A stretch of DNA of 64,000 bases, from assembly GCF_004310295.1 (NCBI RefSeq), contig NZ_SISB01000034.1:1-64000 (forward strand), given 5' to 3'. Below, piece after piece: positions 34,058 through 42,987 of the stretch. The notes under the pieces are model-generated. The model was not told the DNA's origin. It made no database searches and saw only the letters and a program-made list of their open reading frames with translations. The translations under genes and the position numbers were made by a program. The DNA comes from Pseudomonas sp. BGI-2 (GTDB lineage: Bacteria; Pseudomonadota; Gammaproteobacteria; Pseudomonadales; Pseudomonadaceae). Positions within the stretch are counted from its first letter, which is position 1. Every line of letters starts with the position of its first letter.

Positions 34058-35722
34058 ATGCGCGATTACTTGTCTGCCACGTCACAGTTCAATTATCAGC
34101 ACACCGTCGACGCCGCACTCGCGGGTGATTTGACCGCCCTCAACGCCTGCGTCGAGTGTTGCGACCGGCACGCCTTGCCGGGGCGCATTGCGCTGTTCTG
34201 GGAAGGCCGCGATGGCGCCAGCGCGACGTACACCTTCAGCGAGCTGCAAGACAAAGCCGCGCGGTTTGCCAATTTCCTCCTGGCCCAAGGCGTGAAGAAA
34301 GGCGACAAGGTGGCCGGCCTGCTGCCACGTAACATCGAATTGCTGATCACCGTATTCGCCACCTGGCGCATCGGCGCTGTGTATCAGCCGCTGTTCACCG
34401 CCTTCGGCCCGAAAGCCATTGAGCACCGCCTCAGCTGCTCCGGCGCGAAAGTGGTGGTGACCGACGCGGTCAATCGCTCAAAACTCACTGAAGTCGCCGA
34501 CTGCCCGACCCTCGTCACCGTCGCCGGTCCAAAGGGCCAAGGCATCGTCCGTGGCGATTACAGCTTCTGGGCCGAACTGGCCAATTATTCTGCTGACTGC
34601 GAACCGGTGTTGCTGACCGGCGAAGACCCGTTCCTGCTGATGTTCACCTCGGGCACCACCGGCCCGTCGAAAGCCTTGTCCGTTCCGCTGAAAGCCATCG
34701 TCGCGTTCCAGAGCTACACCCGTGACGCCGTGGACCTGCGTCCCGAAGATGCGTTCTGGAACGTGGCCGATCCGGGCTGGGCCTACGGCATCTATTTTGG
34801 TGTCACCGGGCCGATGTCGATGGGACACCCGATCACCTTTTACGACGGGCCGTTCACCCTCGAAAGCACTTGCCGGGTGATCAACAAATACGGGATCACC
34901 AACCTCACCGGTTCACCGACGGCCTATCGCCTGTTGATCGCCGGGGGTGACGAATTCGCCAAGTCGATCAAGGGCAAACTGCGGATTGTCAGCAGTGCCG
35001 GCGAGCCGCTGAACCCGGAAGTGATCCGCTGGTTCGCCGACAACCTCGGCGTGGTCATTCACGACCATTACGGCCAGACCGAACTGGGCATGGTCTTGTG
35101 CAATCACCACGGCATTGAACACCCGATCCACATGGGCGCCGCCGGTTTTGCTTCGCCGGGCCACCGCATCGTGGTGCTCGACGACGAATACAAAGAACTC
35201 GGCGTCGGCCAGCCAGGGATCCTGGCCATCGACCGCACCCAGTCGCCAATGTGCTGGTTCGCCGGTTATGAAGGCGCGCCAACCAAAGCCTTCGTCGGCA
35301 ACTATTACCTGAGCGGCGACACCGTCGAGTGGAACCCGGACGGCAGCATCAGTTTCGTCGGCCGCAGCGATGACGTGATTACCACTTCCGGCTATCGAGT
35401 GGGCCCGTTCGACGTGGAAAGCGCGCTGATCGAACACCCGGCGGTGGTCGAGGCGGCGGTGGTCGGCAAGCCCGATCCGGAGCGCACCGAGCTGGTCAAG
35501 GCCTTCGTCGTGCTCAGCGCGCAATACCGCGCCGCGCCGGAACTCGCCGAAGAGCTGCGCCAACACGTGCGCAAGCGTCTGGCGGCGCATTCGTACCCGC
35601 GTGAAATCGAATTTGTCAGCGAGTTGCCGAAAACCCCAAGCGGTAAATTGCAGCGCTTTATCTTGCGCAACCAGGAAATCGCCAAGGCTCAAGAGGCCGC
35701 CGCGAAGAACGTTCAAGCTTGA
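34058..35722 (+). CDS. fadDx: AMP-forming short-chain acyl-CoA synthetase (FadDx-like)
   Basis: A 554-residue ANL-superfamily ligase that activates a short or branched carboxylate to its CoA ester. The P-loop is LLMFTSGTTGPSKALS; the adenylate motifs are DHYGQTELGM, YYLSGDTVEWNPDG and GRSDDVITTSGYRVGP; the catalytic Lys is in LPKTPSGKLQRF. It is closer to acetyl/propionyl-CoA synthetase-like enzymes than to long-chain FadD. It heads a co-directional set of SDR, thiolase, dehydrogenase and hydratase genes, the same order as the P. putida fadDx-fadB2x-fadAx cluster (from memory). Confidence 0.82.
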   Translation: MRDYLSATSQFNYQHTVDAALAGDLTALNACVECCDRHALPGRIALFWEGRDGASATYTFSELQDKAARFANFLLAQGVKKGDKVAGLLPRNIELLITVFATWRIGAVYQPLFTAFGPKAIEHRLSCSGAKVVVTDAVNRSKLTEVADCPTLVTVAGPKGQGIVRGDYSFWAELANYSADCEPVLLTGEDPFLLMFTSGTTGPSKALSVPLKAIVAFQSYTRDAVDLRPEDAFWNVADPGWAYGIYFGVTGPMSMGHPITFYDGPFTLESTCRVINKYGITNLTGSPTAYRLLIAGGDEFAKSIKGKLRIVSSAGEPLNPEVIRWFADNLGVVIHDHYGQTELGMVLCNHHGIEHPIHMGAAGFASPGHRIVVLDDEYKELGVGQPGILAIDRTQSPMCWFAGYEGAPTKAFVGNYYLSGDTVEWNPDGSISFVGRSDDVITTSGYRVGPFDVESALIEHPAVVEAAVVGKPDPERTELVKAFVVLSAQYRAAPELAEELRQHVRKRLAAHSYPREIEFVSELPKTPSGKLQRFILRNQEIAKAQEAAAKNVQA

Positions 35723-35734
35723 ATCAAGGACACA

Positions 35735-36499
35735 ATGATGCAGATCGAAAACAAGGTTTTTCTCGTCACCGGCGGTGCGTCGGGCCTCGGTGCAGCCACC
35801 GCTGAAATGCTGGTCGCGGCCGGCGCCAAAGTGATGCTCGTGGACATGAACGCCGAAGCCGTTGCGGCCCAGGCTGAACGTCTCGGCGCGCAAAGCGTGG
35901 TGGCAGACATCAGCGACGAAGCCGCCGCCGAAGCCGCGGTGCAGACGACGGTGAAAGCCTTCGGCGGCCTCAATGGGCTGGTCAACTGCGCCGGCATCGT
36001 GCGTGGCGAGAAGATCCTCGGCAAGAACGGCCCGCACGCGCTGGCCAGTTTCAGCCAGGTGATCAACGTCAACCTGATCGGCAGCTTCAATATGCTGCGT
36101 CTGGCGTCGGCGTCCATCGCCGAAACCGAAGCAGATGCCGACGGCGAGCGCGGCGTGATCATCAACACCGCTTCGGCAGCGGCGTACGATGGTCAGATCG
36201 GCCAGGCGGCCTACGCCGCGTCGAAAGGCGCGATCGTCAGCCTGACCTTGCCCGCCGCCCGTGAACTGGCGCGTTTCGGTATCCGCGTGATGACCATCGC
36301 CCCAGGCATTTTCGAAACCCCGATGATGGCCGGCATGACCCCGGAAGTCCGCGCGTCCCTGGCGGCCGGCGTGCCATTTCCGCCGCGCCTGGGCAAACCG
36401 GACGAGTATGCCGCGCTGGTCAGGCATATCATTGAAAACAGCATGCTCAATGGCGAGGTGATCCGTCTCGACGGTGCCTTGCGCATGGCCGCCAAGTAA
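35735..36499 (+). CDS. fadB2x: SDR-type 3-hydroxyacyl-CoA dehydrogenase (HSD17B10-like)
   Basis: A 254-residue short-chain dehydrogenase. The NAD site is TGGASGLGAATAEM, NCAG appears at about residue 86, and the catalytic Ser/Tyr/Lys lie in NTASAAAYDGQIGQAAYAASKG. It matches type-2 3-hydroxyacyl-CoA dehydrogenases, which oxidise 2-methyl-3-hydroxybutyryl-CoA in isoleucine breakdown. It lies 12 bases after the synthetase gene and 11 before the thiolase. ATG codons at 35735 and 35738 are both possible starts. Confidence 0.85.
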   Translation: MMQIENKVFLVTGGASGLGAATAEMLVAAGAKVMLVDMNAEAVAAQAERLGAQSVVADISDEAAAEAAVQTTVKAFGGLNGLVNCAGIVRGEKILGKNGPHALASFSQVINVNLIGSFNMLRLASASIAETEADADGERGVIINTASAAAYDGQIGQAAYAASKGAIVSLTLPAARELARFGIRVMTIAPGIFETPMMAGMTPEVRASLAAGVPFPPRLGKPDEYAALVRHIIENSMLNGEVIRLDGALRMAAK

Positions 36500-36510
36500 G
36501 GAGATTTGTC

Positions 36511-37704
36511 ATGAATATTGCCAACGATCCCATCGTAATCGTCAGCGCCGTCCGCACCCCGATGGGCGCTTTCCAGGGCGAACTGAAAAGCCTGACGGCA
36601 CCGCAACTGGGTGCTGCCGCGATCCGAGCCGCGGTCGAACGCGCCGGTATCGCCCCTGAATCGGTCGAAGAAGTGTTGTTTGGCTGCGTACTGCCCGCAG
36701 GCCTCGGCCAGGCCCCGGCGCGGCAAGCCGCGTTGGGTGCGGGGCTGGATAAATCGACCCGCTGCACCACCCTGAACAAGATGTGCGGCTCGGGCATGGA
36801 AGCGGCGATTCTGGCCCACGACATGCTCGTCGCCGGCAGCGCCGACGTGGTGGTGGCGGGCGGCATGGAAAGCATGTCCAACGCGCCGTACCTGCTGGAT
36901 CGCGCCCGCAGCGGTTACCGCATGGGTCATGGCCGCGTGCTCGATTCCATGTTCCTCGATGGCCTGGAAGACGCCTACGATAAAGGCCGCCTGATGGGCA
37001 CCTTCGCCGAGGATTGCGCCGAAACCAACGGTTTCAGCCGCGAAGCCCAGGACGCGTTCGCCATCGCTTCGACCACCCGCGCGCAGCAGGCGATCAAGGA
37101 CGGCAGCTTCAAGGACGAAATCGTTCCGTTGACCGTGACTGTCGGCAAAGAGCAGGTGCTGATCAGCAACGACGAACAGCCACCGAAAGCCAAACTGGAC
37201 AAGATTGCCTCGCTGAAACCGGCGTTCCGTGAAGGCGGCACCGTGACAGCGGCCAACTCCAGTTCGATTTCCGATGGTGCGGCGGCGTTGGTGTTGATGC
37301 GTCGTTCCGAAGCCGACAAGCGCGGCCTCAAACCGCTGGCGGTGGTCCATGGCCACGCGGCATTCGCCGACACGCCGGGCCTGTTCCCGGTGGCACCGAT
37401 CGGCGCGATCAAGCGGCTGATGAAGAAAACCGGCTGGTCGCTGGACGAAGTCGATCTGGTCGAAGTCAACGAAGCCTTCGCCGTGGTCGGCATGGCTGCC
37501 ATGACTCACCTGGAAATTCCCCATGAGAAACTCAACGTGCACGGCGGCGCTTGCGCCTTGGGCCACCCGATTGGCGCGTCTGGCGCGCGGATTCTCGTGA
37601 CCTTGCTCTCGGCCCTGCGCCAGAAAGGCCTGAAACGCGGCGTTGCGGCGATCTGCATCGGCGGCGGTGAAGCCACGGCCATGGCCGTGGAATGCCTCTA
37701 CTAA
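36511..37704 (+). CDS. fadAx: Acetyl-CoA C-acyltransferase (thiolase)
   Basis: A 397-residue thiolase II family enzyme. The nucleophilic Cys is in TTLNKMCGSGMEAA (residue about 91), the second His in VNEAFAVV, and the acid/base Cys in GGACALGHPIGASGAR. It performs thiolytic cleavage, for example of 2-methylacetoacetyl-CoA to acetyl- and propionyl-CoA, or the reverse condensation. It is tightly spaced behind the SDR gene. GGAG seven bases upstream supports the start. Confidence 0.9.
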   Translation: MNIANDPIVIVSAVRTPMGAFQGELKSLTAPQLGAAAIRAAVERAGIAPESVEEVLFGCVLPAGLGQAPARQAALGAGLDKSTRCTTLNKMCGSGMEAAILAHDMLVAGSADVVVAGGMESMSNAPYLLDRARSGYRMGHGRVLDSMFLDGLEDAYDKGRLMGTFAEDCAETNGFSREAQDAFAIASTTRAQQAIKDGSFKDEIVPLTVTVGKEQVLISNDEQPPKAKLDKIASLKPAFREGGTVTAANSSSISDGAAALVLMRRSEADKRGLKPLAVVHGHAAFADTPGLFPVAPIGAIKRLMKKTGWSLDEVDLVEVNEAFAVVGMAAMTHLEIPHEKLNVHGGACALGHPIGASGARILVTLLSALRQKGLKRGVAAICIGGGEATAMAVECLY

Positions 37705-37721
37705 GGCTGACGCATATCCCA

Positions 37722-37814
37722 ATGTGGGAGCGGGCTTGCTCGCGAATGCGGTGTGTCATTCAACATCAAGGTTGACTGACAGGGCCCCTTCGCGAGCAAG
37801 CCCGCTCCCACAGG
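37722..37814. repeat. REP pair, GTGGGAGCGGGCTTGCTCGCG variant
   Basis: Inverted copies separated by about 45 bases lie inside the catabolic operon, between the thiolase and acyl-CoA dehydrogenase genes. Confidence 0.85.
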
Positions 37815-37849
37815 TCCTCGCATGCAGGCTCAAATTTTAAGGATTTGGC

Positions 37850-38977
37850 ATGATTCCCAATGACGAACAACTTCAGATCAGCGACGCGGCCCGGCAGTTT
37901 GCCCAGGAACGGCTGAAACCGTTCGCCGCCGAGTGGGACCGCGAGCATCGTTTTCCCAAGGAAGCCATCGGCGAGATGGCCGAACTGGGTTTCTTCGGCA
38001 TGCTGGTGCCAGAAGAGTGGGGCGGTTGCGACACTGGCTACCTGGCCTACGCCATGGCCCTGGAAGAGATCGCGGCCGGTGATGGCGCCTGCTCGACCAT
38101 CATGAGCGTGCACAACTCAGTGGGTTGCGTACCGATCCTCAAGTACGGCAACGACGATCAGAAAGAACGCTTCCTCAAGCCATTGGCCAGTGGCGCGATG
38201 CTTGGGGCCTTTGCCCTGACCGAACCGCAGGCCGGCTCCGACGCCAGCGGCCTGAAAACCCGCGCCAAGTTGAACGGTGATCACTACGTGCTCAACGGCT
38301 GCAAGCAGTTCATCACCTCCGGGCAGAACGCCGGGGTGGTGATAGTGTTTGCCGTCACCGACCCGAGTGCCGGCAAGCGTGGTATCACGGCGCTGATCGT
38401 GCCGACTGATTCGCCGGGCTACAAAGTCGCACGGGTCGAGGACAAACTCGGTCAGCACGCCTCCGACACCTGTCAGATCCTGTTCGAAGACGTGAAAGTC
38501 CCGGTGGCCAATCGGTTGGGTGAGGAGGGCGAAGGTTACCGGATCGCCCTGGCTAACCTTGAAGGCGGCCGTGTCGGCATCGCCTCGCAATCGGTGGGCA
38601 TGGCCCGCGCTGCGTTTGAAACGGCCCGCGACTACGCCCGTGAGCGTGAGAGCTTCGGCAAGCCGATCATCGAACACCAGGCGGTAGCGTTCCGCCTGGC
38701 AGACATGGCAACCCAAATCGCCGTTGCCCGGCAAATGGTGCATTACGCAGCGGCATTAAGGGACATTGGCAAACCGGCCTTGGTCGAAGCGTCGATGGCC
38801 AAACTGTTCGCCTCGGAAATGGCCGAGAAGGTCTGCTCCTCAGCGTTGCAAACCCTCGGCGGTTACGGTTACCTGAACGACTTCCCGCTGGAGCGGATCT
38901 ACCGCGACGTGCGGGTTTGCCAGATCTACGAAGGCACCAGCGATATTCAGCGCATGGTCATTTCGCGCAACCTCTGA
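37850..38977 (+). CDS. Acyl-CoA dehydrogenase, short/branched-chain type
   Basis: A 375-residue FAD enzyme. The FAD/substrate signature is GAFALTEPQAGSDASGLKT, the second signature is QTLGGYGYLNDFPLERIYRDVRV, and the catalytic Glu is in QIYEGTSDIQR. It would introduce the 2,3 double bond in short or 2-methyl-branched acyl-CoAs. It belongs to the 34058-39892 operon, although REP pairs lie on both sides. AAGGA upstream supports the ATG at 37850. Confidence 0.88.
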   Translation: MIPNDEQLQISDAARQFAQERLKPFAAEWDREHRFPKEAIGEMAELGFFGMLVPEEWGGCDTGYLAYAMALEEIAAGDGACSTIMSVHNSVGCVPILKYGNDDQKERFLKPLASGAMLGAFALTEPQAGSDASGLKTRAKLNGDHYVLNGCKQFITSGQNAGVVIVFAVTDPSAGKRGITALIVPTDSPGYKVARVEDKLGQHASDTCQILFEDVKVPVANRLGEEGEGYRIALANLEGGRVGIASQSVGMARAAFETARDYARERESFGKPIIEHQAVAFRLADMATQIAVARQMVHYAAALRDIGKPALVEASMAKLFASEMAEKVCSSALQTLGGYGYLNDFPLERIYRDVRVCQIYEGTSDIQRMVISRNL

Positions 38978-38984
38978 AAGAAAC

Positions 38985-39087
38985 CTGTAGCAGCTGTCGA
39001 GTGAAACGAGGCTGCGATCTTTTGTTGTTGTTTTAACGAGCAAGATCGACAGCTCGCAGCCTCGTTTCACTCGACAGCTGCTACAGA
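38985..39087. repeat. GTAGCAGCTGTCGAGTGAAACGA palindromic repeat
   Basis: Inverted arms of about 35 bases (GTAGCAGCTGTCGAGTGAAA and its reverse complement) enclose ATCTTTTGTTGTTG, between two operon genes. It is related in outer sequence to 19719-19863. Confidence 0.8.
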
Positions 39088-39118
39088 GATCGAGCTTTTT
39101 GCAAAACAGGAGTTAGTT

Positions 39119-39892
39119 ATGAGTTACGAAACGATTTTGCTGGAAACCCACGGTCGTGTAGGCCTGATCACCCTCAACCGTCCGCAAGCGCTGAACGCGT
39201 TGAATGCGCAAATCGTCAGCGAACTGAACCACGCCCTCGATGGCCTGGAAGCCGACTCGAACATCGGCTGCATCGTGCTGACCGGCTCGAAAAAAGCCTT
39301 TGCCGCCGGTGCCGACATCAAGGAAATGGCCGAGCTGACCTACCCGCAGATCTACCTCGACGACCTGTTCAGCGACAGCGATCGCGTGGCCAACCGCCGC
39401 AAGCCGATCATCGCCGCGGTCAACGGTTTCGCCCTGGGTGGTGGCTGTGAACTGGCGCTGATGTGCGACTTCATCCTGGCCGGTGACAACGCCCGGTTCG
39501 GTCAGCCGGAAATTAACCTCGGCGTATTGCCGGGTATGGGCGGTACCCAGCGCCTGACCCGTGCCGTGGGCAAGGCCAAGGCCATGGAAATGTGCCTGAG
39601 CGGGCGCTTGATCGATGCGGTAGAAGCAGAGCGCTGCGGGATTGTCGCGCGGATCGTACCGGCGGATGAGTTGCTGGAAGAAGCGCTGAAAGTAGCGGCG
39701 TTGATCGCCAAGAAGTCGCTGCCGATTGCGATGATGGTCAAGGAAAGCGTCAACCGCGCGTTTGAAGTGAGCCTGTCCGAAGGCGTGCGCTTTGAGCGTC
39801 GGGTGTTCCATGCGGCATTTGCGACGCAGGATCAGAAGGAAGGGATGGCGGCGTTTATTGCCAAGCGTGAGGCCGAGTTCCAGGGTAAGTAA
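39119..39892 (+). CDS. fadB1x: Enoyl-CoA hydratase (crotonase family)
   Basis: A 257-residue hydratase. Oxyanion hole residues lie in KKAFAAGADIKEMAE, the two catalytic Glu residues in NGFALGGGCELALMCD and FGQPEINLGVLPGMGGTQRL. It hydrates short-chain or 2-methyl enoyl-CoAs between the dehydrogenase and SDR steps of this cluster. It starts at 39119 behind AGGAG. It is the last gene of the operon; a REP pair follows. Confidence 0.88.
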   Translation: MSYETILLETHGRVGLITLNRPQALNALNAQIVSELNHALDGLEADSNIGCIVLTGSKKAFAAGADIKEMAELTYPQIYLDDLFSDSDRVANRRKPIIAAVNGFALGGGCELALMCDFILAGDNARFGQPEINLGVLPGMGGTQRLTRAVGKAKAMEMCLSGRLIDAVEAERCGIVARIVPADELLEEALKVAALIAKKSLPIAMMVKESVNRAFEVSLSEGVRFERRVFHAAFATQDQKEGMAAFIAKREAEFQGK

Positions 39893-39908
39893 TTCAGCGT
39901 TCTCGCCG

Positions 39909-39994
39909 ACGCCTTCGCGGGCAAGCCTCGCTCCTACGGGGATATGCATTCCCCTGTAGGAGCGAGCGGGCGGCGATCCGACTTGCCCGCGAAG
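39909..39994. repeat. REP pair, mixed arms
   Basis: The left copy is the GCAAGCCTCGCTCC type and the right copy the GGCGATCCGACTTGCC type, between convergent genes. Confidence 0.75.
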
Positions 39995-40004
39995 CTTTTA
40001 GGGC

Positions 40005-41156
40005 TTACACCAGATAATTTTTCAACTCGCGGGCAATCACCATCCGCTGTATCTCGCTAGACCCTTCATAAATCTGCGTAATCCGCGCATCCCGGTAATA
40101 GCGCTCCACCGGGTAATCCTCCAGATACCCATACCCGCCATGAATCTGCATCGCTGACGAGCAGACCTTCTCGGCCATTTCCGACGCAAACAGCTTTGCC
40201 TGCGAGGCCTCTGACAGGCACGGCTTGCCGGCGCTGCGTAACCGCGCGGCGTGCAGGATCAGCAAACGCGCCGCGTTCAGCCGGGTGTGCATGTCGGCCA
40301 GCAGGTTGGCGATGCTCTGGTGCTCGATGATCGGCTTGTCGAACTGCACCCGATCCCGGGAGTAAGCCAACGCCGCTTCGAACGCGGCACGAGCAATCCC
40401 CAACGCCTGCGCGGCGATGCCGATGCGTCCGCCTTCGAGGTTGGACAGGGCGATGGCCAAACCTTTGCCGCGATCACCCAGCAGGTTGGCTTCGGGAATC
40501 GTGCAGTTGCTCAGGGTTACCGCGCAGGTATCGGACGCCCGAATACCCATTTTGTGTTCGGTGCGATCAACGATGAAACCCGCAGTGTTCGTCGGCACCA
40601 GAAATGCCGAGATTCCGCGCTTGCCCAGATCCGGATCGGTCACCGCGAACACGATGGCCAGCTTCGCCCGTTTGCCGTTACTGACGAATTGCTTGGCGCC
40701 GTTGATGACCCACTGGCCGTCGCGCAGTTCAGCGCGGGTGCGCAGGTTGTGGGCTTCGGAACCGGCCTGGGGTTCGGTCAGGCAGAAGCAGCCGATGGCC
40801 TGACCGCTGGCCAGATCCGGCAGCCAGGTCTGTTTCTGTTCTTCAGTGCCGTAGTTGAGCACCGGACCGCAGCCCACGGAGTTGTGAATGCTCATCAGTG
40901 CGCCCGTGGCGCCGTCACCGGCCGAAATCTCTTCCACTGCCAAAGCGTAGGCGACGTAGTCGACATAGGTACCGCCCCATTCTTCAGGCACCACCATGCC
41001 CAACAGGCCGAGTTCGCCCATCTTCGCCACCAGACCGTCATCGATCCAGCCGGCCTTTTCCCAGGCTTGTGCGTGGGGCGCGATTTCGCCGCGGGCAAAG
41101 TCCCGGGCCATGTCGCGGATCATGACTTGTTCTTCGCTCAATTCGATATCGTGCAT
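40005..41156 (-). CDS. Acyl-CoA dehydrogenase, isobutyryl-CoA dehydrogenase-like
   Basis: A 383-residue acyl-CoA dehydrogenase with signatures GCFCLTEPQAGSEAHNLRT and QIHGGYGYLEDYPVERYYRDARI and catalytic Glu in QIYEGSSEIQR. It is paired, 3 bases apart, with the 3-hydroxyisobutyryl-CoA hydrolase-like gene upstream, so the natural substrate is probably isobutyryl-CoA from valine. It is related to, but distinct from, the 37850 enzyme. The start at 41156 (MHDIELSEEQ) is conserved for the family. Confidence 0.85.
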   Translation of the reverse strand: MHDIELSEEQVMIRDMARDFARGEIAPHAQAWEKAGWIDDGLVAKMGELGLLGMVVPEEWGGTYVDYVAYALAVEEISAGDGATGALMSIHNSVGCGPVLNYGTEEQKQTWLPDLASGQAIGCFCLTEPQAGSEAHNLRTRAELRDGQWVINGAKQFVSNGKRAKLAIVFAVTDPDLGKRGISAFLVPTNTAGFIVDRTEHKMGIRASDTCAVTLSNCTIPEANLLGDRGKGLAIALSNLEGGRIGIAAQALGIARAAFEAALAYSRDRVQFDKPIIEHQSIANLLADMHTRLNAARLLILHAARLRSAGKPCLSEASQAKLFASEMAEKVCSSAMQIHGGYGYLEDYPVERYYRDARITQIYEGSSEIQRMVIARELKNYLV

Positions 41157-41159
41157 GGC

Positions 41160-42266
41160 TCAGTTCCCGCTCTGGTCAAAACCGCTGAAGAAACTCGCGA
41201 CGTGCTCGGCGTCCAGCGCCTGCAAGGTCGGCGGGTTCCAGCGCGGTTTCTTGTCTTTATCGATCAGTAAGGCGCGTACGCCTTCGATCAGGTCGCCGCG
41301 CTCGAACCACTGACGGTCCAGGTGCAGCTCAAGGGCGAAGCAGTCTTCCAGGCTCAAGTGCCGACCACGACGGAGCATTTCCAGGGTCACGCCCATGGCC
41401 AGCGGTGAACGGCTTTCCAGCAGGTCGGCGGTGGTCGTGGCCCACACGTGACTGTCGGCGACCGTTACTTCACGCAGTTGCTCCACAATACTCGGCACAT
41501 CAGGCAGGGCGAAGAAGTGATCGATGGCCGGGCGCAAGGCGCTCAGCGGTGCATCGGGAAGTTGTTGCACCGCGAATTTCGCCAGCAGGCCCTGAAGGTC
41601 CTTGAGCGGCGTTTCGCGCCATTCGAGCTGATCAAGTTGCTCGTCGAGGGTGCCCAGCTTGGCGCTTTCCAGGTACCAGTCGGCCAGACCGCAATAGAGC
41701 GCATCGGCCGCGCGGATCTGCACGCCGCTGACACCGAGATAAATCCCCAGTTCACCGGGGACCCGTGGCAGGAAGTGGCTGCCACCGACGTCCGGAAAAT
41801 AACCGATGGCCACTTCCGGCATCGCCAGGCGGCTTTTCTCGGTGACCACTCGCAAGTCAGCGCCTTGCACCAGGCCCATGCCGCCGCCCAGGACAAAGCC
41901 GTCCATCAAGGCCAGCACTGGTTTGCGGTAGTGGTGAATGGCAAGGTCGAGGGCGTATTCCTCGACGAAGAAATCTTCGTGCAACGTGTCGCCGCTTTTG
42001 AAACTGTCATACAGCGAGCGAATATCGCCGCCGGCACAGAACGCTTTCTCGCCAGCACCGCGCAAGACTACGGCGTGAATCTGCGAATCCTGCGCCCAGG
42101 CGTCGAGCTGACGCTGCAGGTGGCGGACCATGTGGAGGGTAATGGCATTGAGGCCGGCGGGGCGATTGAGGGTCAGGTGACCGATGTGGTTGCGAACCTC
42201 GGCCAGCACTTCGTTTTGCGTGGCATCCATGGACGAAGTCCCCTTCGATGAAACCTGAGCAGTCAT
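41160..42266 (-). CDS. 3-hydroxyisobutyryl-CoA hydrolase-type crotonase
   Basis: A 368-residue crotonase-superfamily enzyme, longer than hydratases as is normal for HIBCH. The HIBCH pattern GGDIRSLYDSFKSGD, MDGFVLGGGMGLVQGADLRV and the catalytic MPEVAIGYFPDVGGSHFLPR are all present. It would release 3-hydroxyisobutyrate from its CoA ester in valine degradation. The ATG at 42266 (MTAQVSSKGT) follows AGGGAG; the longer frame to 42434 is not coding-like. It forms an operon with the 40005 dehydrogenase. Confidence 0.85.
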   Translation of the reverse strand: MTAQVSSKGTSSMDATQNEVLAEVRNHIGHLTLNRPAGLNAITLHMVRHLQRQLDAWAQDSQIHAVVLRGAGEKAFCAGGDIRSLYDSFKSGDTLHEDFFVEEYALDLAIHHYRKPVLALMDGFVLGGGMGLVQGADLRVVTEKSRLAMPEVAIGYFPDVGGSHFLPRVPGELGIYLGVSGVQIRAADALYCGLADWYLESAKLGTLDEQLDQLEWRETPLKDLQGLLAKFAVQQLPDAPLSALRPAIDHFFALPDVPSIVEQLREVTVADSHVWATTTADLLESRSPLAMGVTLEMLRRGRHLSLEDCFALELHLDRQWFERGDLIEGVRALLIDKDKKPRWNPPTLQALDAEHVASFFSGFDQSGN

Positions 42267-42396
42267 CACTAACTCCCTGCTTTTATTGTTCTTTATAGAG
42301 AAGCTCGCGCGCGAGCGATCCCGGATCGTACCAGTGCAAATTTGTGATGTACAACCGGGATATGTGCAGGTGCTTCCTGCATATTTGCATGGCTTA

Positions 42397-42490
42397 ATGT
42401 GGGAGCAGGCTTGCTCGCGAAGACGGAGTGTCATCCAGCATCAATGTTGACTGACAGTGCCTCTTCGAGGGCAAGCCCGCTCCCACAGGG
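42397..42490. repeat. REP pair, GTGGGAGCAGGCTTGCTCGCG variant
   Basis: Inverted copies with about 45 bases between them lie upstream of the HIBCH-type gene. Confidence 0.8.
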
Positions 42491-42521
42491 ATTTGTGCCG
42501 CGAGGAACTTTGGCTAAGGAC

Positions 42522-42613
42522 TTCACCAATACTGTGACGTTTGGCGTGCAACTCACTGATATGGATCAGTTATTCAAGGTCTTCCGGGGTGGCATCGAAG
42601 AACGCTTCTGTTT
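42522..42613 (-). pseudogene. Fragment of an HPP-family gene (3' end duplicate)
   Basis: About 90 bases closely resemble the 3' end of the HPP gene at 43533-43622. On the minus strand they read EAFFDATPEDLE, a stop, then LIHISELHAKRHSIGEV; the intact copy has DVTPQDLEQLIHISELHAKR. The stop replaces the Gln codon. Nothing homologous precedes or follows, so this is a debris copy from duplication and deletion. Confidence 0.7.
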
Positions 42614-42850
42614 CAGCCCAGGGGTTTATTAAACGGAGATGTTTAATAGATATCTCCAGACACTCTCTCAGGCTACACATCCTTGCGCCGTTACCTACGA
42701 CTGCGCCAGAATCCGCCGGCTTGTGCGCCTTGCGCCAGGGTTTTATCGTTTCCCCGTTGCTGAAGAACAGCGATGGGGGTTTGGTAGCCCCGGGTTTCAT
42801 GTGAGGTGCTAAGCATCACCATTTACGGCGTTTTTTCGTCTCTTTTTTAT
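42614..42850. other. Leader region of the DUF6124 gene, no gene seen
   Basis: About 240 bases without a supported reading frame. Codon use and base composition differ from coding DNA. It runs directly into the hairpin-rich leader at 42851-42952 and probably contains the promoter of the 42988 gene. Confidence 0.4.
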
Positions 42851-42952
42851 GGTGGTCATGCACAGGGCGTCTTCGGGCGCGCCGGTTTCCTCACATCCCG
42901 GTCTACCAACCTGTGCATGGCCACCACCCATTCGTTTGGTAGCGAAAGGGTG
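42851..42952 (+). promoter_or_regulatory. Two consecutive hairpins in the leader of the DUF6124 gene
   Basis: GGTGGTCATGCACAGG (42851-42866) pairs with CCTGTGCATGGCCACC (42910-42925) with one mismatch, enclosing a 43-base G+C-rich loop. A second stem, CACCCATTCG / CGAAAGGGTG, follows at 42925-42952. The ribosome binding site GAGGAG and the ATG lie just downstream. This could be a structured 5' UTR or a protein-binding dyad. No known riboswitch class fits. Confidence 0.5.
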
Positions 42953-42987
42953 AAGGCTCCCCATATACGATGCGAGGAGTTTCACCA

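Noticed and set aside
34913..37722. Long open frames on the minus strand of about 500 codons opposite the synthetase, SDR and thiolase genes
   Set aside because: They are antisense to well-conserved genes; their predicted proteins are rich in His, Arg, Gly and Gln, have no recognisable domain, and arise from the high-GC codon bias of the true strand.
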